From NCBI RefSeq assembly GCF_003284895.1, contig NZ_QMDV01000005.1, forward strand, positions 62,001 to 126,000: a stretch of DNA of 64,000 nucleotides, written 5' to 3'. Below, one piece after another: positions 42,274 through 50,671 of this stretch. Under the pieces are notes generated by a model. It saw nothing but the letters and a program-made list of their open reading frames with translations. It was not told the origin of the DNA and made no database searches. The DNA comes from Pontibacter arcticus (GTDB lineage Bacteria; Bacteroidota; Bacteroidia; Cytophagales; Hymenobacteraceae). Both the position numbers and the translations under genes were made by a program. How positions within the stretch are numbered: the stretch's first letter is position 1; each line of letters starts with the position of its first letter.

Positions 42274-43326
42274 ATGGAAGCTACATCAACCTCAGAAATA
42301 AAACTTACCCAATACAGCCACGGCGCCGGCTGCGGTTGCAAAATATCGCCTAAAGTATTGGATGCCATTCTGCACAGCAACATCAGTTATCCGGCTGATA
42401 AAAACCTGCTGGTTGGCAACAGTTCCCGCGACGATGCCGCAGTTTACGACATTGGCGAAGGCCGCGCGATCATCAGTACCACCGATTTTTTTATGCCTAT
42501 TGTGGATGATGCCTACGATTTTGGGCGAATAGCTTCGGCTAACGCGATTTCGGATGTGTATGCGATGGGCGGAAAACCGGTGATGGCGATTGCTGTACTT
42601 GGCTGGCCAATTGATAAACTCTCACCGGAAGTAGCCCGGCGCGTAATGGAAGGCAGCCGCAGTATTTGTCAGGAAGCTGGCATTGCCCTGGCCGGCGGCC
42701 ACAGCATCGATAGCCCGGAGCCTATTTTCGGCCTGGCTGTAACCGGCATGGTAGACATCAAAAACCTGAAACAGAATAACACGGCTACCGCCGGCTGCGA
42801 ATTATACTTAACAAAACCGCTCGGCGTAGGCATCCTGACCACCGCCCAGAAAAAAGCCATACTTCTTCCAGAGCACGCGCAACTGGCACCGCAGCAAATG
42901 ATGCAGCTAAACAAAATTGGGGCAGAATTGGGCCAATTGCCACAAGTAAAAGCCATGACCGATGTAACCGGTTTTGGTTTATTGGGCCACCTATCCGAAA
43001 TGTGCGAAGGCAGTAATTTAAACGCTGAAGTATACTTTGACAAAGTGCCTGTTCTGCCCGAAGCGTTGGAATATATGGCACAAAAAGCAATACCCGGCGG
43101 CACCAACCGCAACTTCGACAGCTACGGCCATAAAGTAGCAGACCTTACACCAAACCAGAAACACCTGCTTTGCGACCCCCAAACAAGCGGCGGTTTACTT
43201 GTAGCCGTTGACCCAACAGAGCGTGAAGAAGTACTACAATTGTTTGCAAAGTATGATTTACAATTACAACCACTAGGCATTTTAAAGGAGCGCGGCACAG
43301 ACGAAAAACTGATAACTGTACGCTAA
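42274..43326 (+). CDS. selD: Selenide, water dikinase
   Basis: Makes selenophosphate from selenide and ATP. It has 350 residues, very close to E. coli SelD in layout: [16 protein letters not shown] carries the catalytic cysteine (C20, encoded by TGC, not a selenocysteine TGA) and lysine (K23). [65 protein letters not shown] and [10 protein letters not shown] follow. It pairs with mnmH. No selA, selB or tRNA-Sec gene is in the window, so the visible selenium use is tRNA modification. Confidence 0.97.
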   Translation: MEATSTSEIKLTQYSHGAGCGCKISPKVLDAILHSNISYPADKNLLVGNSSRDDAAVYDIGEGRAIISTTDFFMPIVDDAYDFGRIASANAISDVYAMGGKPVMAIAVLGWPIDKLSPEVARRVMEGSRSICQEAGIALAGGHSIDSPEPIFGLAVTGMVDIKNLKQNNTATAGCELYLTKPLGVGILTTAQKKAILLPEHAQLAPQQMMQLNKIGAELGQLPQVKAMTDVTGFGLLGHLSEMCEGSNLNAEVYFDKVPVLPEALEYMAQKAIPGGTNRNFDSYGHKVADLTPNQKHLLCDPQTSGGLLVAVDPTEREEVLQLFAKYDLQLQPLGILKERGTDEKLITVR

Positions 43327-43339
43327 AACAATCGTTCCA

Positions 43340-43401
43340 AAGTATAAAGTATACTTTAAAGTATAAAAGATGCTTCAGTTTTTCGTAAGCAGTTTATACT
43401 T
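43340..43401. repeat. Cluster of AAGTATAAA motif copies
   Basis: Exact AAGTATAAA at 43340-43348 and 43359-43367, a palindromic AAAGTATACTTT at 43346-43357 between them, and TTTATACTT at 43393-43401, all within the selD-hydrolase gap. This is the densest group of the window-wide motif. Confidence 0.9.
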
Positions 43402-43424
43402 TATTAATCACCGATAATTGCAAC

Positions 43425-44192
43425 ATGAAACTTCATTATAAAGAATTAGGCCACGGGCAACCGCTGCTTATACTCCACGGTTTATTTGGCACACTAGATA
43501 ACTGGCAGACGCTGGCAAAACGCTTTGCTGAACATTACAACGTATTTATAGTAGACCTGCGCAACCACGGCCGCTCGCCGCACTCCGATGAACATAGTTA
43601 TGAGTTGATGGCGGAAGATGTACTGGAGCTGATCGATGATCTTCAAATTCCAACGCCAGCTATTATGGGCCACTCAATGGGCGGAAAAGTAGCGATGCAG
43701 TTTGCTCTTAAATACCCAACGCGCCTCACTAAACTTATTGTGGTAGACATTGCGCCAAAAGCGTACCCGCCGCACCACGACGAAATTATTGATGCGCTAC
43801 GTTCTGTTGACCTGACTACCGTAACAAGTCGTGGAGATGTGGATGAGCAATTGAGCAAACAGATTCCGGAGATGGATGTGCGCTTGTTCCTGATGAAAAA
43901 CCTGTACCGCAAAGAAGACAATACCTTTGGCTGGCGCATGAACCTGGAAGCACTGGATAAAAACTATGCAAATGTAGCCGCAGCCATTGCTGCCGATGTT
44001 CCTTTCAAGAAAAGTACGCTGTTTATTAAAGGTGGCAGATCGCGCTACATACAACAGGAAGATATTTACGGCAGCATCGAGCACCTTTTTACGTTGGTTG
44101 AGGTAGAAACCATACCAAATGCCGGCCATTGGGTACACGCCCAGGCTCCTGACGAAGTATACGAACTGGTCTCTAATTTTTTAGCTCACTAA
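43425..44192 (+). CDS. Alpha/beta hydrolase, YbfF-like esterase
   Basis: 255 residues. LLILHGLFGTLDNWQTLAKRF (about 13-33), DLRNHGRSPHSDEHSYELMAEDV and the nucleophile elbow IMGHSMGGKVAMQFAL (Ser near 87) match the YbfF/acyl-esterase subfamily. FIKGGRSRYIQQED and the catalytic histidine in PNAGHWVHAQAPDEV close the triad. A lid region (about 120-180) is present. Cytosolic; its physiological ester or thioester is unknown. Confidence 0.9.
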   Translation: MKLHYKELGHGQPLLILHGLFGTLDNWQTLAKRFAEHYNVFIVDLRNHGRSPHSDEHSYELMAEDVLELIDDLQIPTPAIMGHSMGGKVAMQFALKYPTRLTKLIVVDIAPKAYPPHHDEIIDALRSVDLTTVTSRGDVDEQLSKQIPEMDVRLFLMKNLYRKEDNTFGWRMNLEALDKNYANVAAAIAADVPFKKSTLFIKGGRSRYIQQEDIYGSIEHLFTLVEVETIPNAGHWVHAQAPDEVYELVSNFLAH

Positions 44193-44328
44193 AACCCTAA
44201 AACAGGAAGTATAAAGCATAAATCCCTGCTTTATACAGCTGTTTAATAACTGCCTGCTGAAGTTATACTTTGCACTTTAAAATATACCTCAACGCATCAG
44301 CACTATTCTTATTTATACTTTTAACTAC

Positions 44329-45045
44329 ATGAAGCAACCGGGCATTTTATATCTGATTCCCACTATACTCGTCGAAGATACTGCTGATAAAGTTATATCG
44401 CCGCAGGTAAAAGAAACTGTGCAGCAGCTTACTTATTTTATCGTGGAGAACCTGCGCACGGCCCGTCGGTTTGTAAAAAGCATTTGTCCGGAACTGGTTA
44501 TCGAGCAGCTCACTTTTGTGCAGATCGATAAAGACGCTACGCCGGCACAGGTACAAGCCTCACTTAAACCGGTACTGGAGCAAGGCCTGGATGCCGGAAT
44601 CATTTCGGAGGCAGGTTGTCCCGGTATTGCTGACCCGGGCGCAGAAGTTGTAAAGTATGGCCACCAGAAAAACATCAAGGTTATTCCGTTTGCAGGGCCT
44701 TCGGCTATACTTTTAAGTTTGATGGGAAGCGGCTTTAACGGACAGAACTTTGCATTCCATGGGTACATTCCGATAGAACGCGGCCCTCGCACGCAGGCAC
44801 TCCGCCACCTCGAGAAAGAAATGCAGCAACGCGACCAGACCCAAATCTTTATGGAAACACCTTACCGCAATAACAAGCTTTTAGAAGATCTGCTGCTGAC
44901 CTTAAGCGGCGGCACGCGCCTGTGCATTGCCGCCAATATTACCTCTCCTACTCACGAGTTTATCAAAACCAAAACCATCGCCGACTGGAAAGGCTCGTTG
45001 CCGGATATTCATAAGCAGCCGGCGGTATTTTTGATTTATAAGTAA
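44329..45045 (+). CDS. RsmI-like SAM-dependent methyltransferase, divergent
   Basis: 238 residues of the tetrapyrrole-methylase/RsmI fold. The SAM region ISEAGCPGIADPGAEVV (about 91-107) and IPFAGPSAILLSLMGSGFNGQNFAFHGYIP (about 122-151) are RsmI-like, and so is FMETPYRNNKLLEDLL. The N-terminal GNLxDIT block of true RsmI is replaced by LYLIPTILVEDTADKV, and the protein is shorter than RsmI (about 280). It probably methylates RNA or another substrate, but should not be called RsmI without comparison. A terminator follows. Confidence 0.85.
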   Translation: MKQPGILYLIPTILVEDTADKVISPQVKETVQQLTYFIVENLRTARRFVKSICPELVIEQLTFVQIDKDATPAQVQASLKPVLEQGLDAGIISEAGCPGIADPGAEVVKYGHQKNIKVIPFAGPSAILLSLMGSGFNGQNFAFHGYIPIERGPRTQALRHLEKEMQQRDQTQIFMETPYRNNKLLEDLLLTLSGGTRLCIAANITSPTHEFIKTKTIADWKGSLPDIHKQPAVFLIYK

Positions 45046-45061
45046 GTTACCAGTTTTACAT

Positions 45062-45097
45062 AAAAAAGCCGCCCCAAATTATTGAGGCGGCTTTTTT
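45062..45097 (+). terminator. Terminator after the RsmI-like gene
   Basis: Perfect stem AAAAAAGCCGCC/GGCGGCTTTTTT with a 12-base loop, 17 bases after the stop. Confidence 0.92.
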
Positions 45098-45141
45098 ATA
45101 AACTAAAAGGCTCCCGAATATCAGGAGCCTTTTAGTTTATA
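45097..45141 (-). terminator. Terminator after susD
   Basis: Perfect 18-bp stem (45097-45114 with 45124-45141; inner part AAAAGGCTCC/GGAGCCTTTT), 9-base loop. It abuts the previous terminator, so the convergent transcripts have back-to-back hairpins. Confidence 0.9.
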
Positions 45142-45177
45142 AAAATGTATTTCTACAATCTTTATTTTAAATGATGA

Positions 45178-46677
45178 CTATCTAACGTCCCAGAAAAGTT
45201 TCGTTTCTCTTACATCACCACCAATGGCAGCACCCGCTGCAGAGCGGTTAGCTCCGTTTAGCGTTTGCTCATTAATTGGATAAATCATACGAGTTGGAAT
45301 TGTTAGATCCGAAGTAGGAGGCAGTAAGTTTGGTGCATCTAATCTTCTCCACTCAGTCCATGCATCAAAGCCACGGTTGTATAAAGCAATCCACTTTTGT
45401 GTACCGATCTTCTGTCTCCAGTCGCCAGCAGCTGTAGTGTAAGCAACAGCAGGCTGAGCTAAGTAATTAGTAGCCTCAGTTGCAGTTCCACCCCAGTAAG
45501 TGATAGAAGCAGTAACAGCTCTGTTGTAGTGTTCAGCAGCTGTTCCAATAGCAACTCCTGTTGTTAGGCTATATCCTCTTTCTGCAGCTTCAGCAAGTAA
45601 GAACTCTACTTCAGAATAGTCTAAAAGTAACGCTTCGAAAGCTGGATTTGCAATTTTAGCACTTACAGTAGAGAAACTAGTATATGTGTTAGGAAAACCA
45701 TAGATACCACCTCTAAAACCTTTAAATGCTTCATTAGTAGGAGTCTTAGGATCATCTGCAATATTCAGCTCTGTAAAGTAGAATGGTCTTCTTGGATCGT
45801 TCAATGTATTCATTCTATCAACGATCGTGTTAGCTGCAACATAATCCTCACGGTTTGTAAGCGGGCCTTTCACGTTAGAAGATATCGGGTTATTATTTGG
45901 CGTTGTAGCCATATAAGGGAACTTAGCATTGTCTGCATTGCTCTGAAACACATTTGGCGCTGCCGCTTCTACTAAGGTTTTAGCCTTGGCATTGTCTACA
46001 TCAGCAATTACCATTGCTAACTTTAACTTCAGGGAATTACCAAACATCGCCCATTTAGCCATTTTGGTACCAGGAGTAAAAGGAGAATTATATATAATGT
46101 CCCCTTCACCAAAACCACCAACAGTTGAGGTATTTATACGGCCTAATGCTACATCAAGGCGAGCCAGAAGGTCATTATACACAGTTTGTGCATTGTCATA
46201 CTTTGGCAACGAGTTAGTAGCATCCAATGCTTCAGTATAAGGAATGTCACCAAAAGCGTTTACCAGCACAGACCAGGCATAAACTTCCATGATCTCGATC
46301 TGAGCCATTTGATTGCTTTTGAGTTCAGCATTGATGAACTGATCTGCTTCCAGCAATTTTTTTGCTTCCTGTAAGTCAGCTAAAACATCACGGTAAAGCG
46401 TCTGCCACAAGTTCTGAGGGATCAGTCGCGAAGTCATGTTATAACGTGGCTCATCCAGATATTGTGTTGATGTCCATTGCTGTGCATAGAACCTGAAGTT
46501 GTTGGAGTTAACGTTTGGAGTCGTTAATATATCCGTCATGTTCTTTACAGCACCTGTAAATAGTGTTTCTGGCGGAGCAGCACTTGCTCTCTTCTGATCT
46601 ACGTTGAAATCATCCAGAGAATCTACGCATGATGCCATAAACACCAGCGAGAATATACCTATAAGAATCTTTTTCAT
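45178..46677 (-). CDS. SusD/RagB-family nutrient-binding lipoprotein
   Basis: 499 residues. The signal peptide ends at a lipobox cysteine (MKKILIGIFSLVFMASC, C17). The start of the mature part (FNVDQKRASAAPPETLFTGAVKNMTDILTT) and the C-terminal block (RQKIGTQKWIALYNRGFDAWTEWRRLDAPNLL) match the SusD-like_2 group. It is the surface lid that captures a ligand for the SusC channel encoded 9 bases upstream. No glycosidase, peptidase, SusE/F or regulator lies nearby, so the ligand (glycan, peptide or other) cannot be inferred. Confidence 0.93.
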   Translation of the reverse strand: MKKILIGIFSLVFMASCVDSLDDFNVDQKRASAAPPETLFTGAVKNMTDILTTPNVNSNNFRFYAQQWTSTQYLDEPRYNMTSRLIPQNLWQTLYRDVLADLQEAKKLLEADQFINAELKSNQMAQIEIMEVYAWSVLVNAFGDIPYTEALDATNSLPKYDNAQTVYNDLLARLDVALGRINTSTVGGFGEGDIIYNSPFTPGTKMAKWAMFGNSLKLKLAMVIADVDNAKAKTLVEAAAPNVFQSNADNAKFPYMATTPNNNPISSNVKGPLTNREDYVAANTIVDRMNTLNDPRRPFYFTELNIADDPKTPTNEAFKGFRGGIYGFPNTYTSFSTVSAKIANPAFEALLLDYSEVEFLLAEAAERGYSLTTGVAIGTAAEHYNRAVTASITYWGGTATEATNYLAQPAVAYTTAAGDWRQKIGTQKWIALYNRGFDAWTEWRRLDAPNLLPPTSDLTIPTRMIYPINEQTLNGANRSAAGAAIGGDVRETKLFWDVR

Positions 46678-46686
46678 CTTCGAGTG

Positions 46687-49600
46687 TTAGAAATTTAATT
46701 TAACGTTAAATCCGTACGTTTTAATAGCAGGATATGCACCAGACTGATAACCTCTACCTGAGTTACCTGAGCTTAAACCTTCTTCCGGATCTGAGTATTC
46801 CATGTTTTTGTGAATAATCCACAGGTTACGACCAATCAACTGAAGATCAACACCTTTGATCATTCCGATTTTACCAACGATCGACTCAGGAAGAGAATAA
46901 GAAAGAGCTACTTCTCTCAGTTTCACGAAGCTACCATCAAACACGTAATTTGCAAGTGGTGTTCCTAAATAGTTGTTAGCTGCATAACCATAAGGTGTTA
47001 AGCCGTCACCATCCTGGTTTTCTGCATATACAGTGTTTGGCTGGCCGTTTTCGTTAACACCTGGCAATAATACCCCACCACCTTCAGAAACTGGAAGACG
47101 AGAATCTACACCTCTTGCATTAAGGCCGGCAGTATGCTCATATAAACCTGTTCCTTCACCGTACCACTGGTCAAGTGAGAACACATCACCACCATGGCGC
47201 ATATCAATTAAGAAACCAAGTGAAAGGCCTTTGTAAGTAAGTGTGTTGTTGATACCACCTAACCAATCCGGGTTTGGATTACCAATAATCGCATCAGCAG
47301 CATCAGAAACCATGTAATAACCATTTTCATCTACCATTTTGCCACCATTTGGATGGTAAACAAAATCAGTACCTCTGATGATACCATAAGGCTGGCCTAC
47401 AGCAGCGTTAACAGATACACCACCCTGGAAAGAAGCCAAAGGAACGTTCTGTACATCTTCATATAAGCTCAACACTTCGTTTCTGTTGCGAGAGAAGTTC
47501 AGGTTTAAGTTCCAGGTAAAGTCACCGGTTTGAATTGGAGTAACAAACGCTGAAATCTCTATACCCTTGTTCTGCATTTCACCAGCATTAACAAAACGCT
47601 GTGTATAACCACTTGCTGCAGAAGTACTGATCGGAAGGATCTGGTCTACTGAATTGGTTTTGTAGTACGTGAAATCAAACCCGAACAGGCTGTTAAAGAA
47701 GTCTGCTTCAATACCTGCTTCAAAGCTTTTGGTTCTTTCCGGCTTCAAATTAGGATTGTTCTTTGTGCTAGGTAAGGAGAAGATAGGAACTGCACCGAAA
47801 CCGGTTGGCTTATCATATACATCAAATAAACTTAACGGTTGAGGTGAGTTACCTACCTCTGCATAGTTTACTCTTACTTTACCATGAGATAACCAAGGCG
47901 TCTTGATCAGGTTAGAGAATACTACGTTAGTAGCAACTGCCGGATAGAAGAAAGTATCATCATCGCTTGGTAATGTTGTTGACTTATCCTGACGGGCTGA
48001 AAGCTCTAAGAAGTAAGTGTCTTTGAAACCAAAGTTTGCATTTGCAAAGATACCGTCTACACCCTGACGTGAGTAACCTTCGGTTGGAGGGTTAACAGGG
48101 TTCTTAGAGTTAGATAACGAATATAAACCCGGTACAACAAGACCACCGTTTGTGAAAGATCTGATTGAGCCTTCACGGTTTCTGCGAAGGTTAGATCCTA
48201 GTAAACCAGTAAAGCTGATATCTTCAGAAATATCCTTGTTAAAATTCAGGATCAAGTCATAGTTAGACTCGTTAAAGTCTCTGTTAAATCTCTCATACTC
48301 ACTAAGTGCAGCACTACCAATAGCAATACGCTCTTCCTGGAAGTCAGTAGTTGTGTTGAAAGCAGCTCTACCCATTACACTTAACCAGTCAGTGAATTTG
48401 TAGTTAACTGTAGCATAACCATAGATGTTATCACGGCTATCGCTGGAGTAGTTCTGGTAAGCAGACCAGTAAGGGTTATCAGAATAGATCGGGCCACTAT
48501 TGGAGCTGTTATAGTTCCAGGTCATGTTACGATTATTTCTGTTGTAAGCGTCTTCCTGTTGTTTGATGTCTACGTTTGTCTGCCACCACTGTCTGAATTG
48601 TTGGTTAGGGTTACGTCCATCATAACCAGTACCATATCGGCCTATACCTTCAGTGCGGGAGTAGTTAGCAGATGCGCTGATCGTTAACTTATCAGTTGCT
48701 TCATAAGAAGCATTGAAGTTAAGGAGGTTCTTATCAATTGTAGAGTTCGGAAGGTTACCTTTAATATCGTTACGGGTATACCCTAAGTTGAAGGTAGTTT
48801 TATCGCCACCACCACTAACTACAATACTTTGGTTAGAATTAACGCCAGTCTCATAGAAAGTTTCAGGGCCATTTTTTGCAGCTACCCATGGCGTTGTTCT
48901 GCCAAAGTTCGGCGAAGTCGGATCAACTGCATCCCACTGATAAACTAATAAGCTAGGGTCAAATTTAGGTCCGTAAGAAGCATCATCCTGGAAACGCACT
49001 ACTGGCGCTACACCATCACCTCCATTAGGATCTAGATCTCTTGAAGCACGGAAGCCCTGGAAATAACCAGCACCGTACTGATCCTGGTATCTGATGAAAG
49101 TGCTTTTATCAATATTACTAAAGGTAACACCACTGTTTATAGCAACGTTCATGCTATTTTTCTTACCTTTTTTAGTAGTAATCATGATAACACCACTTGA
49201 TGCACGCGAACCGTAAAGCGCTGTAGCAGCAGCACCTTTCAGAACGTTTACAGATTCGATGTTGTCAGGGTTTAAGTCGGCAGCAGCGTTACCAAAGTCA
49301 GCACCACCACCACCTGCACGTTGTGTAGATGTGTTGTTGTTGGCATTACTTACAGGCACACCATCGATTACAAATAATGCCTGGTTATTACCAGTAATAG
49401 AGGAATAACCACGGATAATAACGTTTGTAGAACCACCCATGGTGTTGTTTGATCTGATATCCAGACCTGCAACCTTACCAGAAAGTGTATTTACAAAGTC
49501 TGAGCTTCTGGTACGGGTAATTTGCTCTGCACTTACAGTCTGTGCTGAGTAAGCCAGTTCGTTTCTGCTTTTCTCAATACCAAGGGCAGTTACAACCATT

Positions 49601-49914
49601 TCGTCAAGCTGCTTGGTATCAAGCGGTAAGCTAACATTAATAGAAGAAGCATTACCAATTGCACGCTCTGTTACCTGGTACCCGATAAATCTGAATACCA
49701 ATGTAGTTCCTCCTTCAGGTACATTTAAAGAGTAAGTACCATCAGCGCCTGTAGCAGTACCAACTGTTGTTCCTTTTACAAGAACTGCAACTCCTGGTAA
49801 CGGCTGGCTGGTAGAAGCATCTACCACCCTACCAGTGATTGCTCTTACCTGGGCCATTGCCTGTTGCAGCAGGGCCGTTATCAGCAAGAAGCATAGAAAT
49901 AAAATTTTCTTCAT
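46687..49914 (-). CDS. SusC/RagA-family TonB-dependent outer-membrane receptor
   Basis: 1075 residues. A signal peptide (about 1-21) is followed by a carboxypeptidase-regulatory-like domain (ITGRVVDASTSQPLPGVAVLVKGT, about 26-100). The plug domain follows: GLDIRSNNTMGGSTNVIIRGYSSI, ALFVIDGVPVSN, and IESVNVLKGAAATALYGSRASSGVIMITTKKG, the SusC signature. The 22-strand barrel ends in NVKLNF. It imports the ligand bound by SusD using energy from the TonB/ExbBD machinery encoded at 20-24 kb. It is preceded by a 757-base AT-rich interval. Confidence 0.96.
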   Translation of the reverse strand: MKKILFLCFLLITALLQQAMAQVRAITGRVVDASTSQPLPGVAVLVKGTTVGTATGADGTYSLNVPEGGTTLVFRFIGYQVTERAIGNASSINVSLPLDTKQLDEMVVTALGIEKSRNELAYSAQTVSAEQITRTRSSDFVNTLSGKVAGLDIRSNNTMGGSTNVIIRGYSSITGNNQALFVIDGVPVSNANNNTSTQRAGGGGADFGNAAADLNPDNIESVNVLKGAAATALYGSRASSGVIMITTKKGKKNSMNVAINSGVTFSNIDKSTFIRYQDQYGAGYFQGFRASRDLDPNGGDGVAPVVRFQDDASYGPKFDPSLLVYQWDAVDPTSPNFGRTTPWVAAKNGPETFYETGVNSNQSIVVSGGGDKTTFNLGYTRNDIKGNLPNSTIDKNLLNFNASYEATDKLTISASANYSRTEGIGRYGTGYDGRNPNQQFRQWWQTNVDIKQQEDAYNRNNRNMTWNYNSSNSGPIYSDNPYWSAYQNYSSDSRDNIYGYATVNYKFTDWLSVMGRAAFNTTTDFQEERIAIGSAALSEYERFNRDFNESNYDLILNFNKDISEDISFTGLLGSNLRRNREGSIRSFTNGGLVVPGLYSLSNSKNPVNPPTEGYSRQGVDGIFANANFGFKDTYFLELSARQDKSTTLPSDDDTFFYPAVATNVVFSNLIKTPWLSHGKVRVNYAEVGNSPQPLSLFDVYDKPTGFGAVPIFSLPSTKNNPNLKPERTKSFEAGIEADFFNSLFGFDFTYYKTNSVDQILPISTSAASGYTQRFVNAGEMQNKGIEISAFVTPIQTGDFTWNLNLNFSRNRNEVLSLYEDVQNVPLASFQGGVSVNAAVGQPYGIIRGTDFVYHPNGGKMVDENGYYMVSDAADAIIGNPNPDWLGGINNTLTYKGLSLGFLIDMRHGGDVFSLDQWYGEGTGLYEHTAGLNARGVDSRLPVSEGGGVLLPGVNENGQPNTVYAENQDGDGLTPYGYAANNYLGTPLANYVFDGSFVKLREVALSYSLPESIVGKIGMIKGVDLQLIGRNLWIIHKNMEYSDPEEGLSSGNSGRGYQSGAYPAIKTYGFNVKLNF

Positions 49915-50671
49915 TGTGCTGTTTGTTTAGTTTAAAGTGAGTATTGAATATGTTTTACTATTGCCGGAACTCAACTTGGGCCGGCTCCCAAAACCTATCT
50001 GCATTTGCTAGATGCGTCCTGATTGTCTCTATATAAAGCTGGATTCTGATGCTTATTCATCATAGTACAGCTTTTATTACCATTTATTCTAATTGCAGCA
50101 ATGAGCTTATCCAACTAAGTATGTAAACTATTTTTCTATAGTCAGAATTAAACCAAGTTTAGACAAAGTATCTGACTTAAACAAATATTTATTTCAGAAA
50201 AGTTAGCATTTTACATAGTTCTAGAAAGCAAAATATGAATTTAAGCTTATATCCATTTGCCTGTTAACTAGTTACCCTGTTTTTTAAAATATACTTCACC
50301 TGCTTTATAATAAGAATAAAGTACAGATATACTTGCTTTAATTACCAATATGTAGTGCTCCTACTACATGTCTCTATAAGATTTTTCCTATTTGAAGCTA
50401 CAGTTAGGACAAAGCCAAAATAAACGCACAATATAGTATTAGTTATATATTAGGGTATTATGCCTAGCATTCAGTATATATAATTAATAAGACAATTCAT
50501 TATGTTTAACCTGTATTTGTTTAACCTCTGCTAGAAGCTACATACTATAACCAGATAAAGACACTATATAAGAAGTATAGGTATATATAGGAAAACGCCT
50601 TTTCTGTCAGCAAAACATATTTCATTTTGCTGACAGAAAAGGCGTTTTAGCCTCAACGAATTAAGAAAAGT
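49915..50671. other. 757-base AT-rich interval between feoB and susC
   Basis: No convincing gene on either strand. It is markedly more AT-rich than its surroundings and must hold the promoter and leader of the minus-strand susC gene, plus the feoB terminator at 50592-50648. No exact TAnnTTTG element was found on the minus strand, and the AAGTATAAA motif is absent here. Confidence 0.6.
50592..50648 (-). terminator. Terminator after feoB
   Basis: Perfect 24-bp inverted repeat (50592-50615 and 50625-50648) with a 9-base loop. The core is AACGCCTTTTCTGTCAGC and its complement. It lies 23 bases beyond the feoB stop. Confidence 0.92.

Noticed and set aside
42274..43326. Possible selenocysteine (TGA) in SelD
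   Set aside because: The catalytic position is encoded by TGC, so it is the cysteine form, and the frame is open throughout.
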